From Sphingomonas cavernae (GTDB lineage Bacteria; Pseudomonadota; Alphaproteobacteria; Sphingomonadales; Sphingomonadaceae): a stretch of DNA of 64,000 bases. The notes below the pieces were generated by a model. It had not been told where the DNA came from. It was given only the letters and a program-made list of their open reading frames with translations, and ran no database searches. The DNA is taken from the NCBI RefSeq assembly GCF_003590775.1, contig NZ_QYUM01000003.1:560501-624500 (forward strand), written 5' to 3'. This document shows, in pieces, positions 18,470 through 28,366 of this stretch; the stretch's first letter is position 1; each line of letters starts with the position of its first letter. Made by a program: the position numbers and the translations under genes.

Positions 18470-19329
18470 TGGCCGACGTGCGCGTCATCGAACGCGCCGG
18501 CCGCGACCGGCTGGGGGAAGGCCCGCTCTGGTCGCGACGGCGCAACGCATTGTTCTGGGTCGATATCCTCGGCTGTCGCCTGCATCAGTTGTCGCTTGCC
18601 GATGGCGCGGTACAGAGCTGGACGATGCCGGAGATGACCGGCTGGGTGGTCGAACGGGACGACGCGCCGGGCTTCATCGCCGGACTTCGCACGGGATTTG
18701 CCGAGCTCGAGCTGGACCCGTTCACCGTCCGGCATATCGTCGATCCCGAGCCGGGCCTGCCGGGCAACCGCATGAACGATGCGAAGGCGGATGGCTGGGG
18801 GCGGATCTGGGCGGGCACCATGCCGGTTGCGGCCGACCGGCCGAGCGGGGCACTTTACAGGCTCGATACGGACCGCAGCTGCCACACCGTCGACACGGGA
18901 TACACGATCGCCAACGGCCCCGCCTTCAGCCTCGACGGACGTTTCCTGTACCATGCGGACTCGCATCTGCGCGTTATTTACCGGTTCGCGATCGACGAGG
19001 CAGGCGTCGTGGGCGGCCGCGAGCCGTTCATCGCGTTCGAACCCGAATGGGGCGTGCCCGACGGGATGACCGTCGATGCCGAGGGCGGGCTGTGGATCGC
19101 GCATTGGGGCGCGGGCTGCGTCAGCCGTTTTTCGCCCGAAGGTGTTCGCGAACGCGCCATCACGCTGCCCGCTTCGCAGGTCACGAGTTGCGCCTTTGCG
19201 GGCGAAGCGCTCGACCGGCTGTTCGTCACCTCCGCAGCCGAAGGGCGCGAGGACGAGGCGCTGGCGGGCGCGCTTTTCGAGGTCGACCCCGGCGTGACGG
19301 GCATCCCACCCGCCAGCTTCGGTGGGTAG
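18469..19329 (+). CDS. SMP-30/gluconolactonase family sugar lactonase
   Basis: A 286-residue six-bladed propeller lactonase opening the galactono- or arabino-lactone to the free acid. Metal ligands are suggested by Glu in Gly-Glu-Gly-Pro-Leu-Trp near residue 17, Asn-Asp in Asn-Arg-Met-Asn-Asp-Ala near residue 103, and Asp in Pro-Asp-Gly-Met-Thr-Val-Asp near residue 199. No signal peptide, so cytoplasmic. It starts inside the stop of the dehydratase gene. It bridges the dehydrogenase and dehydratase steps. Confidence 0.88.
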   Translation: MADVRVIERAGRDRLGEGPLWSRRRNALFWVDILGCRLHQLSLADGAVQSWTMPEMTGWVVERDDAPGFIAGLRTGFAELELDPFTVRHIVDPEPGLPGNRMNDAKADGWGRIWAGTMPVAADRPSGALYRLDTDRSCHTVDTGYTIANGPAFSLDGRFLYHADSHLRVIYRFAIDEAGVVGGREPFIAFEPEWGVPDGMTVDAEGGLWIAHWGAGCVSRFSPEGVRERAITLPASQVTSCAFAGEALDRLFVTSAAEGREDEALAGALFEVDPGVTGIPPASFGG

Positions 19330-19404
19330 CCATTGAATGTTGAACTGACCGATATTGCGAGAGGCTGCATCGACAGCCGCCGACACGAGGAGAGGACCGC
19401 GCCG

Positions 19405-20547
19405 ATGTTGAAAAATGCAGTCACGACGACACTGGCCGCCATGGCGCTGGCCACGGGCGCGCCCGCGATTGCCGCGGACTATCAGCGCGCGAGCTTTGGC
19501 ACCTTGCCCGATGGCCGTGCGGTAGAGGCGGTGACGCTGACCAACGGCAACGGCGTCTCTGCGCGCGTGATCGCCTATGGCGCGACGCTGCAGGCGCTCG
19601 AAATGCCCGACCGCGAAGGGCGCAAGGCCGATGTGCTGCTCGGCTATCCGACGCTCGACGGCTATGTCGAGAAACGCGACTATTTCGGCTCCACCGTCGG
19701 CCGCTTCGCCAACCGCATCGCGGGGGGCAAATTCTCGCTCGACGGCAAGCAATACCAGACGACGCTGAACGAGGGCGCCAACGCGCTGCACGGCGGCATC
19801 GCGGGCTTTGATAAGGTGCTGTGGGACGTCGTCAGGGTCACGAGGGGCAAGGCGGCAAGCGTTACGCTGCGCTATGTCAGTCCCGACGGCGATCAGGGCT
19901 ATCCCGGCAAGCTCACGGTCCTCGCGACCTATTCGCTGGACGAGGCGAACCAACTGACGATCGAGTACAGCGCAACGACCGACCGCTCCACCGTCGTCAA
20001 CATCACCAACCACGCATACTGGAACCTTGCGGGCGAAGGTTCACCGGCGGGCGCGATGGGGCATGTCCTCACCATCCCCGCGGACCATTTCACTCCCGTC
20101 AATGTCACGCTGATCCCGACGGGCGAGCTGAAAGCGGTGGAGGGAACGCCCTTCGATTTCCGCAAGCCAATGGTGGTGGGCGCGCGCGTCCGCGATACGC
20201 GCGACGAGCAGATCGTCTTTGGACGCGGCTATGATCACAATTTCGTGATTAGCAAGGCGCCGGTGGCGAAGCCCCAACTGATGGCGCAGGTTTCGGATCC
20301 GGTGTCGGGCCGCGCCTTCGAGATCTGGTCGAACCAGCCGGGCTTGCAATTCTATTCGGGCAATTTCCTCGACGGCAAGGTCGTCGGCAAATCGGGGCAG
20401 GCCTATCGGCAGGGCGATACGGTCGTCTTCGAACCGCAGCTCTTCCCCGACGCGCCCAACCAGTCCGCATTCGCGTCGTCGCGGCTCGATCCGGGTCAGA
20501 CCTATCGCAACACTATCATCTATCGCCTGTCCACCGGGCAGCGCTGA
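19405..20547 (+). CDS. galM: Periplasmic aldose 1-epimerase (mutarotase)
   Basis: A 380-residue galactose mutarotase. The ATG at 19405 follows a GGAGAGG ribosome site and encodes a signal peptide ending Ala-Ile-Ala-Ala, so it is exported, unlike E. coli GalM. Catalytic His residues are seen in Ala-Leu-His-Gly-Gly and Thr-Asn-His-Ala-Tyr-Trp-Asn; the general base is probably the Glu in Phe-Glu-Pro-Gln-Leu-Phe-Pro-Asp-Ala-Pro-Asn. It would interconvert anomers released by extracytoplasmic glycosidases before uptake or oxidation. Confidence 0.9.
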   Translation: MLKNAVTTTLAAMALATGAPAIAADYQRASFGTLPDGRAVEAVTLTNGNGVSARVIAYGATLQALEMPDREGRKADVLLGYPTLDGYVEKRDYFGSTVGRFANRIAGGKFSLDGKQYQTTLNEGANALHGGIAGFDKVLWDVVRVTRGKAASVTLRYVSPDGDQGYPGKLTVLATYSLDEANQLTIEYSATTDRSTVVNITNHAYWNLAGEGSPAGAMGHVLTIPADHFTPVNVTLIPTGELKAVEGTPFDFRKPMVVGARVRDTRDEQIVFGRGYDHNFVISKAPVAKPQLMAQVSDPVSGRAFEIWSNQPGLQFYSGNFLDGKVVGKSGQAYRQGDTVVFEPQLFPDAPNQSAFASSRLDPGQTYRNTIIYRLSTGQR

Positions 20548-20579
20548 AGCCGTACGCATAAAACATCAGGGAGGATACG

Positions 20580-21722
20580 ATGAACGTCGCACGTCCATTC
20601 ATATACGCGCTGGTCGCAGGCGCGAGCCTGTTGGCCATGACGCCCGCGCATGCGCGCGAGATCTGGAGCAAGGAGCAGGCGAACGGCTGGTACGACAAGC
20701 AGCCCTGGCTGGTCGGTGCCAACTACAATCCGTCGAGCGCCATCAACCAGCTCGAGATGTGGCAGGGCGACACCTTCGATCCAAAGCGGATCGATCAGGA
20801 ACTTGGCTGGGCGCAGGCGATGGGCATGAACACGATGCGCGTCTATCTCCACAACATGCTGTGGGAGCAGGACGCCAAGGGACTGAAGCAGCGCATCAAC
20901 CAGTTCCTCGAGATCGCAGCGCGGCACAACATCAAGCCGATGTTCGTGCTATTCGATAGCTGTTGGGACCCTGAACCGAAACTTGGCCCCCAGCATCCGC
21001 CCATTCCCGGGGTGCATAATTCTGGGTGGGTCCAGGCGCCGGGCCGCGCGCGGCTCGAGGACAAATCGCAATATCCCAAGCTGCGCGCCTATGTGGAGGA
21101 CGTGGTCGGCAGCTTCGCCAAGGACCAGCGCATCCTCGCCTGGGACGTCTGGAACGAACCGAGCAACAGCGGCGGCGGCAACTATCCCCAGCATGTCGGC
21201 AAGCAGAAGCTGGTTGAGGAACTGCTTGACGACGTCTTTGCCTGGGCGCGCGACAAGAATCCCGTCCAGCCGCTGACGAGCGGCGTGTGGGAGCATGACG
21301 ACTGGTCGTCGATGGACAGGCTGGATGCGATCGAGAAGATCCAGATCAGCCAATCCGATGTCATCTCGTTCCATGACTATAGCTGGCCGGAGACCTTCGA
21401 GCGTCGTGTGAAGCAGTTGCAGGGCTATGGCCGGCCGATCCTGTGCACCGAATATATGGCGCGCGGCAACGGCTCGACCTTCGACGGCTCGATGCCGATC
21501 GGCAAACGCCACAATGTCGCGATGATCAACTGGGGCTTTGTCGATGGCAAATCGCAGACGCGCATGCCTTGGGACAGCTGGAAGAAACCCTACACCTATG
21601 ACGAGCCGACCATCTGGTTCCATGAGGTCCTGCGCACCGACGGCACGCCATATCGCAAGGCGGAAGTTGACCTGATCCGTTCACTGACCTCGGCGCCCAA
21701 GGGAGTCGTGCCCGAGCGCTGA
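20580..21722 (+). CDS. Exported GH5-like (clan GH-A) glycoside hydrolase
   Basis: A 380-residue secreted TIM-barrel glycosidase. The signal peptide ends Ala-His-Ala. The acid/base Glu lies in Trp-Asp-Val-Trp-Asn-Glu-Pro near residue 188 and the nucleophile Glu in Leu-Cys-Thr-Glu-Tyr near residue 286, the standard clan A pair. It follows galM by 32 bp after a GGGAGG-type ribosome site. Position in a galactose-catabolic operon suggests action on a galactan or arabinogalactan; the exact linkage cannot be told. Confidence 0.82.
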   Translation: MNVARPFIYALVAGASLLAMTPAHAREIWSKEQANGWYDKQPWLVGANYNPSSAINQLEMWQGDTFDPKRIDQELGWAQAMGMNTMRVYLHNMLWEQDAKGLKQRINQFLEIAARHNIKPMFVLFDSCWDPEPKLGPQHPPIPGVHNSGWVQAPGRARLEDKSQYPKLRAYVEDVVGSFAKDQRILAWDVWNEPSNSGGGNYPQHVGKQKLVEELLDDVFAWARDKNPVQPLTSGVWEHDDWSSMDRLDAIEKIQISQSDVISFHDYSWPETFERRVKQLQGYGRPILCTEYMARGNGSTFDGSMPIGKRHNVAMINWGFVDGKSQTRMPWDSWKKPYTYDEPTIWFHEVLRTDGTPYRKAEVDLIRSLTSAPKGVVPER

Positions 21723-21814
21723 GGCTTTCGTCGCGATTCCCTGGAGGGGGGCAGGATATTATCGCCCCGTGGAGGCAACGGCGGTGGCGATGCGGCCATC
21801 TTGCTCCCGATAAT

Positions 21815-21841
21815 TATCATACAAATAATACTTGTCAGATA
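21815..21841. promoter_or_regulatory. Inverted repeat upstream of TonB receptor, candidate FadR-type operator
   Basis: TATCATACAA (21815-21824) and TTGTCAGATA (21832-21841) pair at 8 of 10 positions across a 7-bp spacer. Close copies of the first half occur at 25802 and 31092, before the other two operons of the same pathway, which suggests one shared regulator. Confidence 0.4.
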
Positions 21842-21909
21842 TGGGGCGTTGTGCTCTTGTGGCGTGGAAGCTGGAACTCCAGCGCATCTGAATCGTGGGA
21901 GGAGGGGAA

Positions 21910-24639
21910 ATGTCGTTGAAGAAGCGGATTCTGTATTCGGGCTCGCTGCTGGCCTTGCTCGCAGGCGCGCAAGGCGCATATGCGCAGGAAGGCACCGCTG
22001 ACGAACCGCAGGCCGACGAGATCATCGTCACTGGTCAGCGCGCGAGCCTGGAGGCGGCGAAGGAACTCAAGCGCAATTCGGACCAGGTGATAGAGGCGAT
22101 CGTTGCCGACGATATCGGCAAATTCCCGGACACGACCGTCGCAGCAGCGCTGCAGCGCGTGCCCGGCGTCCAGGTCGTCAACGGCTTCAACAACGAGATT
22201 GAAAGCCCGCTCATTCGCGGCATCGGCGATATCCTGACGACGCTTGACGGACGCGAGATTTTCACCGGTGTCGGCCGCGGCTTTGCATTTCAGGATCTGC
22301 CCGCGGAAGCGCTGGCGGGCGCCGATGTCTACAAGTCGAATTCAGCGAACCTCATCGAGGGCGGTGTCGCGGGCGTCATCAATCTCAAGCTGCAAAAGCC
22401 CTTCAACTTTGAGGACGGCACCACGATCGCTGCTAACGTACGCGGCCTGTATGGAACCGAAGTCGAAAAACTGAGCTGGACCGCCGGCGCGCTGGTGTCG
22501 CATCGTTGGGAAGGTTCGGGCGGTGAGTTCGGCGTGCTGCTGGACGCGTCCTATTCCGACCAGCACTTCAACCGGCCGATCTCGTTCAACTGCGATCCCC
22601 GATCGGCAAACCACGGGCCTCCGGGCGCTACAAACCTCGTCCTGCCAACCTGCGTCGGCGGCCTCACCGATACCGGCAGCTATCAGCGGCCGCAGGTCAA
22701 TGCAGCCTTTCAGTGGCGCCCGACGCCTGAACTGGAGTTCTATCTTGACGGCCTCTTCGCCGGATATCGCGCGAAATTTGGCACATATTTCATCTTCTCC
22801 GACATCTTCGGGGCGCAGAGCATCACCAACGCTCAGGGAACGGATGAATGCTTTTCGGCGCGGGTCGATGGCGCGGGTTTTCGCGGCCGCCTCCCTACGC
22901 CGACCGACCCCGGTGATCCGATCGAAAATCTCTGCTTCGGCAGCTCGGCCACATTCAACAATGTGGCGGGCCTGACCAGCACTCAGGCCAAGACGGGCAA
23001 GACCGACACCTTCGTGTTCGGCGGCGGCACGCGCTACAACAGCGACGCGGTCCATATCGATCTCGACCTGTCCTATGTGAAATCGAAGAACAGCAACCGC
23101 AACATCATCGTCGACATCCGCAAGCAGATCGACACGGTAAACATCCAGGTCGACGACAATGGCCATGGCACCACCGACATGCCTGGCGATCCGCTTGGCG
23201 ATCCCGCTGGCTTCCCCCTTGCGAACAGCCTGTTCCAGGACATCAACAAATCGGACAGCTCGCTGTTCGCGGTCAAGGTCGATGGAGCCTATGATCTGGA
23301 CAGCTTCGTCAGCCAACTCCAGTTCGGCATGCGCTATGGCGATCGCAGTGCGCACTTCCGGTCCAATGCGCCCGGCGGGCCGCCCGCGCCCAACACGCCC
23401 GTTGCTTCGGCGGGGCTGCCGTCCGACTTCCTCATCCTTTCACCCGCGTCGATCCCGTTCATCAACGGTGGCGCGCGCTGGTACACGCCCGACGCGGACT
23501 ATCTGCGCAACAACACCGACGACCTGCGCGTCCTCTACGGCGGCACCGCCGGCGATCCGCCCTTCGATCCGGCGCGCAACTATGACGCAAGCGAGAAAAC
23601 CTATGCGGTTTACGGGCAAGCCAAATACGAGTTCGAGCTCGGTGGCGGCATCACCGTCGACGGCCTTGTCGGCGCGCGCCTGACCCGCACCGATCGCACG
23701 ATTTCGGGCACAGGCCTCGTAAGGCCCGCTCCGACGCCGGCCAATCCCAACCCGCCGGCGGTGTTGACCCCCGTCACGCGCAGCAGCAGCGACAGCGATA
23801 TCCTGCCCAATGCCAGTGCGCGCGTGCGTCTGATGCCCGAGCTGCAGCTTCGCTTCACCTATGCAAAGACGATCGCGCAGCCCCTTTTCGGGAATCTCAA
23901 TCCCGGCCTGACCTATCAGGTGCCGATCAACGCCAATATCCGGCCCAACGGCAGCGGCGGCAATCCCGACCTGCGTCCGCAAAAATCGGACGCCTTTGAC
24001 GCAACGCTCGAATATTATTTCGGCCGCAGCAGCTATATCTCGGCGGCGCTATACTATCGCAAGATCAAGGATCGCATCGTGATCGGCTCTGCTGAGGAAG
24101 AGATCGATGGGATCTTCTACAATATCAGCCGCCCACGCAATCTCGGTCGGGCGAAGCTGAAGGGGATCGAGCTTAGTTCGCAGGTCTTCTTCGACTTCCT
24201 CCCCGAGGGCTTCGATGGTCTGGGCATGATGGCGAATTTCACGCTGGCCGACAGTGAGGTCACGGCGTCCGACGACGAACTTCAGGGCGCGCCGCTGCTC
24301 GGCGTGTCCAAATACAGCTACAATATCGGCGGTCTGTACGAGAAATACGGCTTCACCGCGCGCGTCGTTTACACATGGCGCTCGGGCTATGACGAGTTTC
24401 AGTTCGGCGGCAACGGGTTGCTGGCCCCCGGCGATGGTCCCTGGTTTAACAAGGTCAAGGCCAATGGCCGGCTCGATTTCTCGGTATCGTACGACATCAC
24501 CCCCCAGATCGCGGTCAGCGTCGATGGCGTGAACGTCCTGGGCGGGAAGTATCTCAGCTATTTCGATACCAAGGGCTTCCCGCACGACATCCGTGTCGAC
24601 GACACGTTTTACGGAATGAGTGTGCGCGCGAAGTTCTGA
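21910..24639 (+). CDS. TonB-dependent outer-membrane receptor (carbohydrate type)
   Basis: A 909-residue outer-membrane receptor. The ATG at 21910 follows a strong GGAGGAGGGG ribosome site. Signal peptide ends Ala-Tyr-Ala-Gln; a TonB-box-like Asp-Glu-Ile-Ile-Val-Thr-Gly follows, then the plug domain (Val-Ala-Ala-Ala-Leu-Gln-Arg-Val-Pro-Gly-Val and Ile-Arg-Gly) and a beta-barrel ending in Phe. The Asp-Asp-Ile-Gly-Lys-Phe-Pro-Asp-Thr-Thr plug start is typical of proteobacterial carbohydrate receptors. It is last in the operon and probably imports the oligosaccharides cut by the secreted glycosidases. Confidence 0.93.
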   Translation: MSLKKRILYSGSLLALLAGAQGAYAQEGTADEPQADEIIVTGQRASLEAAKELKRNSDQVIEAIVADDIGKFPDTTVAAALQRVPGVQVVNGFNNEIESPLIRGIGDILTTLDGREIFTGVGRGFAFQDLPAEALAGADVYKSNSANLIEGGVAGVINLKLQKPFNFEDGTTIAANVRGLYGTEVEKLSWTAGALVSHRWEGSGGEFGVLLDASYSDQHFNRPISFNCDPRSANHGPPGATNLVLPTCVGGLTDTGSYQRPQVNAAFQWRPTPELEFYLDGLFAGYRAKFGTYFIFSDIFGAQSITNAQGTDECFSARVDGAGFRGRLPTPTDPGDPIENLCFGSSATFNNVAGLTSTQAKTGKTDTFVFGGGTRYNSDAVHIDLDLSYVKSKNSNRNIIVDIRKQIDTVNIQVDDNGHGTTDMPGDPLGDPAGFPLANSLFQDINKSDSSLFAVKVDGAYDLDSFVSQLQFGMRYGDRSAHFRSNAPGGPPAPNTPVASAGLPSDFLILSPASIPFINGGARWYTPDADYLRNNTDDLRVLYGGTAGDPPFDPARNYDASEKTYAVYGQAKYEFELGGGITVDGLVGARLTRTDRTISGTGLVRPAPTPANPNPPAVLTPVTRSSSDSDILPNASARVRLMPELQLRFTYAKTIAQPLFGNLNPGLTYQVPINANIRPNGSGGNPDLRPQKSDAFDATLEYYFGRSSYISAALYYRKIKDRIVIGSAEEEIDGIFYNISRPRNLGRAKLKGIELSSQVFFDFLPEGFDGLGMMANFTLADSEVTASDDELQGAPLLGVSKYSYNIGGLYEKYGFTARVVYTWRSGYDEFQFGGNGLLAPGDGPWFNKVKANGRLDFSVSYDITPQIAVSVDGVNVLGGKYLSYFDTKGFPHDIRVDDTFYGMSVRAKF

Positions 24640-24710
24640 ATATCGGTGGCCGGCGCGCGTCGCGAGCTCCGGTCATCCTCTCCCCCGGCGGAAAGATATT
24701 CCGCCTTTGT

Positions 24711-24746
24711 TGCGCGGATGGGTTTTCCCCGTCCGCGCATTTTTTT
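24711..24746 (+). terminator. Rho-independent terminator after TonB receptor
   Basis: A 12-bp stem (24711-24722 with 24728-24739, one G-T wobble), 5-nt loop and a run of seven T at 24740-24746, located 72 bp after the receptor stop. Confidence 0.85.
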
Positions 24747-24917
24747 CGGACGCGACGATGTGGACTTGGCCGAACGCGGCGCGCTTCGATCGGGCGTGAT
24801 CGTGCAACTGCGTCCTATGGACGCCAGCCCGCGCATTGGGCCGAACTGCTTCAATATTGTCGGTGGTCGCCTTTCGCTGGGGAGGCGCCGTGATCCGGTT
24901 TCGTCAAGAAAAATGCC

Positions 24918-25655
24918 CTAGCTCGCGGTGCCGGGCGTTTCCGACGTCTCGATCAGGTCGATCACATCGCCGATGAGCCGTTCCATCGCGGCACGCGCGC
25001 CCATGATGTCGCGGGCGACGATCGCGTCGCGCACTGCGGCATGCTCGACGATATTGGCGGTACGCCCGGCGATCCGGTTGGTGAAGCGGATCGATGTTCT
25101 GAGCGCAGTGCTGACGACGTCGCGGAACTGCGCGTAAAAGGGATTCCCGGAGGCGCGCAGGATGGCGACGTGAAACGCGATATCGGCCTCAAGAGGATCG
25201 TCCAGGCCTTCCTCGGCGGCTTCCATGCGCTGCAAACCTGCAGAAATGGCCTGAAGCTCGTTGTCGGTCGCGCGCGCTGCCGCGAGTGCCGCAGCCTGCG
25301 GTTCGATAGCGATCCTGAGCTCGCTGAACTGCCGAAGAAGGTCGATCGAGAATTTCCGCTCGAGCAGCCATTTCAGCACGTCGGTATCGAACAGGTTCCA
25401 CGCGCTCACCGGTTGGATGATCGTGCCCTGGCGCGGTCGCGCGCTGAGTAGTCCCTTGGCGGTGAGCATCTTCACCGCCTCGCGCGTCACCGAACGGCTG
25501 ATGCTGTGCTGCTTGGCGAGCTCGGCCTCGGTGGGAAAGGCTTTGCCGTCATACGCGCCGATCACGATTGAGCGCCCCAGCGTGTCGAGCAGGCCGTGGG
25601 TGAGATTGCGGCCAAGCTGCGTGCGCATATCCGTCGGATCGCCGTCAACCACCAC
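24918..25655 (-). CDS. FadR/GntR family regulator with FCD domain
   Basis: A 245-residue regulator. The winged helix-turn-helix (Phe-Pro-Thr-Glu-Ala-Glu-Leu-Ala, then Ser-Arg-Ser-Val-Thr-Arg-Glu-Ala-Val-Lys) is followed by an all-helical FCD domain with Asp and His residues suited to metal and ligand binding (Ala-Asp-Ile-Ala-Phe-His). I place the start at GTG 25655 after a GGGAGG site (or GTG 25652); upstream in-frame residues look non-coding. It lies between the two halves of the galactose locus and is the likely pathway repressor, with a sugar acid as inducer. Confidence 0.85.
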   Translation of the reverse strand: MVVDGDPTDMRTQLGRNLTHGLLDTLGRSIVIGAYDGKAFPTEAELAKQHSISRSVTREAVKMLTAKGLLSARPRQGTIIQPVSAWNLFDTDVLKWLLERKFSIDLLRQFSELRIAIEPQAAALAAARATDNELQAISAGLQRMEAAEEGLDDPLEADIAFHVAILRASGNPFYAQFRDVVSTALRTSIRFTNRIAGRTANIVEHAAVRDAIVARDIMGARAAMERLIGDVIDLIETSETPGTAS

Positions 25656-25801
25656 TTGTCCTCCCACCCTTTGGCAAAGATTCGTAATCAATATTTCCTT
25701 GGCCGCGATTGCCCGACAGTTTCCTTGAAGGGAAGCCGCCACGAAGCAAGGCCATTTCAAATCTGATCTTACAGCAACTGATTAGGTGGACAAGTCTGAT
25801 C

Positions 25802-25811
25802 AATCATATAA
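25802..25811. promoter_or_regulatory. Candidate operator half-site AATCATATAA
   Basis: Located 68 bp before the symporter start; differs at one purine/pyrimidine-independent position from TATCATATAA at 31092. Significance rests on recurrence before co-functional operons. Confidence 0.3.
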
Positions 25812-25878
25812 ATGGTTCGAGGTGTGATGTAGGCTGCTCGCGGAACAAAGGTGGAGCGGGGCTGCACGCCGAGGGAGG

Positions 25879-27474
25879 ATGACTATGAAACTGGCCACGA
25901 TCGACCTGATCGTAGTGTGCGTTTACGCGATCGGGATTTTCGGCCTTGCCCAATGGGTTTCGCGGGACAAGCGGGGTCATCAGAAGGATTCCACCGACTA
26001 TTTCCTCGCATCCAAGGCGCTGCCCTGGTGGGCAATCGGCGCCTCGCTCATCGCGGCGAACATCTCGGCCGAACAGATTGTAGGAATGTCGGGCTCGGGC
26101 TACGCGATCGGGCTTGCTATCGCGTCCTATGAATGGATGGCTGCGCTGACATTGCTGATCGTGGGCAAGTTCTTCCTTCCGATCTTCCTGCGCAACGAAA
26201 TATACACCATGCCCCAGTTTCTGGAGCAGCGTTACGGTCCGTCGATCCGTACATTGATGGCAATCTTCTGGCTTATCCTCTATGTGTTTGTGAACCTCAC
26301 ATCGATCATCTGGCTCGGCTCGATCGCTGTCAATCAGGTCGCAGGGGTCGATCAGGACGTCGCGCTGGTCGCGCTGGGAGCGTTCGCGCTGCTCTATCAG
26401 CTCTATGGGGGCTTGAAGGCGGTCGCGCTGACCGACATTGTCCAGGTGACGCTGCTTGTGCTCGGCGGTCTGCTGGTGTCGGGGCTCACGCTCAGCAAGA
26501 TCGGCGGCGATGCCGGCATCCTTGGCGGCTTTCAGATCCTTACCGCGCGCGCCCCTGATCATTTCGACATGATCCTCACCCCCGAAAATCCGTTCTACAA
26601 GGATCTGCCGGGCCTCTCGGTGCTGATCGGGGGAATGTGGATCGCCAATCTGAGCTATTGGGGCTTTAATCAGTATATCATCCAGCGTGCGCTGGCCGCG
26701 AAAAACCTCTCCGAGGCGCAGAAGGGCGTCGTGTTCGCTGCGTTTCTGAAGCTGCTTATGCCGGTGATCATCGTACTGCCGGGCATCGCGGCGTTGATGC
26801 TCGCGCCCGATCTTGCCAAGCCCGATCAGGCCTATCCGACGATGATGCGCCTGCTGCCCAGCGGCATCCTTGGCCTGGTGTTTGCTGCGCTCATCGCCGC
26901 CATCATCGCGTCGACCGCGTCCAAGATCAATTCGATCGCAACGATTTTCACGCTCGATCTCTACGCCAAGTTCCGTCGGCAGCCGAGCGCGGAAGATCAA
27001 GCAAGCGCCCGGAGCGAGAAGCAACTAGTTTTCGTCGGACGGTGCGCAGCCGCGGTCTCGATCGTCATCGCGACGATCGTCGCGCGTCCGTTGCTTGGAA
27101 AGTCCGATCAGGCGTTTCAGTTCATCCAGGAATTCACGGGCTTCTTCACGCCGGGGATTACCGTGATCTTCCTGCTCGGTCTGTTCTGGAAGAAGGCCAG
27201 CGAGGCGGGCGCGATCGCGGCCGCGGTGGCTTCCGTCGCGCTCTCCTATCTGTTGAAGACATGGTGGCCCGATCTGCCTTTTCTCGATCGGATGGGGGTC
27301 GTCTTCCTTGCAGCGCTCGCGCTGGCGGTAATCGCATCGCTCGCAAGGCCCGCGCGCGCGGAGCGGAACCTGATCACGACCGAGGGGGTGAGTTTCGTCA
27401 CCTCGTCGAGCTTCAACATCGCGTCGGTCGGCGTCATCGCCATCCTCGTGGCGCTCTACGCAACCTGGTGGTGA
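25879..27474 (+). CDS. Sodium:solute symporter (SSS/SGLT family), probable sugar importer
   Basis: A 531-residue inner-membrane symporter with about 14 hydrophobic spans. Seen: Asp-Tyr-Phe-Leu-Ala at the TM1-2 loop, Ala-Ala-Asn-Ile-Ser-Ala-Glu-Gln near residue 60 and the SGLT-like Ala-Leu-Ile-Ala-Ala-Ile-Ile-Ala-Ser-Thr-Ala-Ser sodium region near residue 340. It heads an operon with dgoK and dgoA, so D-galactose or a related sugar is the probable cargo. Confidence 0.88.
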   Translation: MTMKLATIDLIVVCVYAIGIFGLAQWVSRDKRGHQKDSTDYFLASKALPWWAIGASLIAANISAEQIVGMSGSGYAIGLAIASYEWMAALTLLIVGKFFLPIFLRNEIYTMPQFLEQRYGPSIRTLMAIFWLILYVFVNLTSIIWLGSIAVNQVAGVDQDVALVALGAFALLYQLYGGLKAVALTDIVQVTLLVLGGLLVSGLTLSKIGGDAGILGGFQILTARAPDHFDMILTPENPFYKDLPGLSVLIGGMWIANLSYWGFNQYIIQRALAAKNLSEAQKGVVFAAFLKLLMPVIIVLPGIAALMLAPDLAKPDQAYPTMMRLLPSGILGLVFAALIAAIIASTASKINSIATIFTLDLYAKFRRQPSAEDQASARSEKQLVFVGRCAAAVSIVIATIVARPLLGKSDQAFQFIQEFTGFFTPGITVIFLLGLFWKKASEAGAIAAAVASVALSYLLKTWWPDLPFLDRMGVVFLAALALAVIASLARPARAERNLITTEGVSFVTSSSFNIASVGVIAILVALYATWW

Positions 27475-27490
27475 AGATGGGCGATCGATC

Positions 27491-28366
27491 GTGACAGGCG
27501 AATTCATCGCGGTCGACTGGGGCACGACCAACCGGCGCGCCTATCTGATCGATGCGGCGGGCGCGGTGGTCGAAACCGTGCGCGACGATCGTGGCATATT
27601 GGCGGTGGGCGCAGGTGGTTTTGCCGCGGAGGCGGAAGCATTGCGCGCACGCTATGGCCGGCGACCGATGCTGATGGCGGGCATGGTCGGCTCCAATCGC
27701 GGCTGGCACGAGGTGCCCTATGTCGGCTGCCCGGCGACGATCGACGATCTGGCGCGCGCGGCGGTCTGGGTCGAGCCCGGTACAGTCGCGATTGTGCCTG
27801 GCGTCAGCACGTTTGCCGATGACCGTCCCGATGTGATGCGTGGCGAGGAGGTGCAACTGCTCGGCGCCGTTGCCGCCGCGATGACGCCCGACGACGCATT
27901 GCTGTGCCAGCCGGGCACGCACTGCAAATGGGCGTGGATCAAGGGTGGACGGATCGAGAATTTTACGACCGCGATGACGGGCGAACTGTTCGCGCTGCTC
28001 AAGGCGCACAGCCTGCTGGCCGCACAGCTCGATGGTCCCGTTGCCGCCAATGCCGAGTTCCTTGCGGGTGTCGAGGAAGCACGGCGTGGCGATCTTCTCG
28101 CGTCGCTCTTCGGCGTGCGCGCCGCGGCGGTGCTGGGGCAGGCGGCTGCCGGCCGGGGCGCCGCCTTCGTCAGCGGGCTTCTCATCGGTGCCGACGTGGC
28201 GGCGCGGTCGGGCGTTGCGGGCGGCGACATCTATCTGCTCGCCGATCCCGGCCTGGGTGCTCTCTACGGCGCCGCCATCAACGCCTGTGGCGGCGCGCCG
28301 CATCTGATTGACAGTCACGCCGCCTTCGTCGCGGGAATCGTCGAAATCTGGAGGAAATTGCCATGA
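27491..28366 (+). CDS. dgoK: 2-dehydro-3-deoxygalactonokinase
   Basis: A 291-residue ASKHA-fold kinase phosphorylating 2-keto-3-deoxygalactonate with ATP. The phosphate-1 motif Ala-Val-Asp-Trp-Gly-Thr-Thr-Asn follows the start, Pro-Gly-Thr-His-Cys-Lys-Trp near residue 140 and Phe-Thr-Thr-Ala-Met-Thr-Gly-Glu near 157 match DgoK. The GTG start is 16 bp after the symporter; its stop overlaps dgoA (ATGA). Product goes directly to the aldolase. Confidence 0.93.
   Translation: MTGEFIAVDWGTTNRRAYLIDAAGAVVETVRDDRGILAVGAGGFAAEAEALRARYGRRPMLMAGMVGSNRGWHEVPYVGCPATIDDLARAAVWVEPGTVAIVPGVSTFADDRPDVMRGEEVQLLGAVAAAMTPDDALLCQPGTHCKWAWIKGGRIENFTTAMTGELFALLKAHSLLAAQLDGPVAANAEFLAGVEEARRGDLLASLFGVRAAAVLGQAAAGRGAAFVSGLLIGADVAARSGVAGGDIYLLADPGLGALYGAAINACGGAPHLIDSHAAFVAGIVEIWRKLP

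Noticed and set aside
25804-27024. 406-codon minus-strand reading opposite the SSS symporter
   Set aside because: Charged, repetitive composition typical of the antisense of a membrane protein; no domain.
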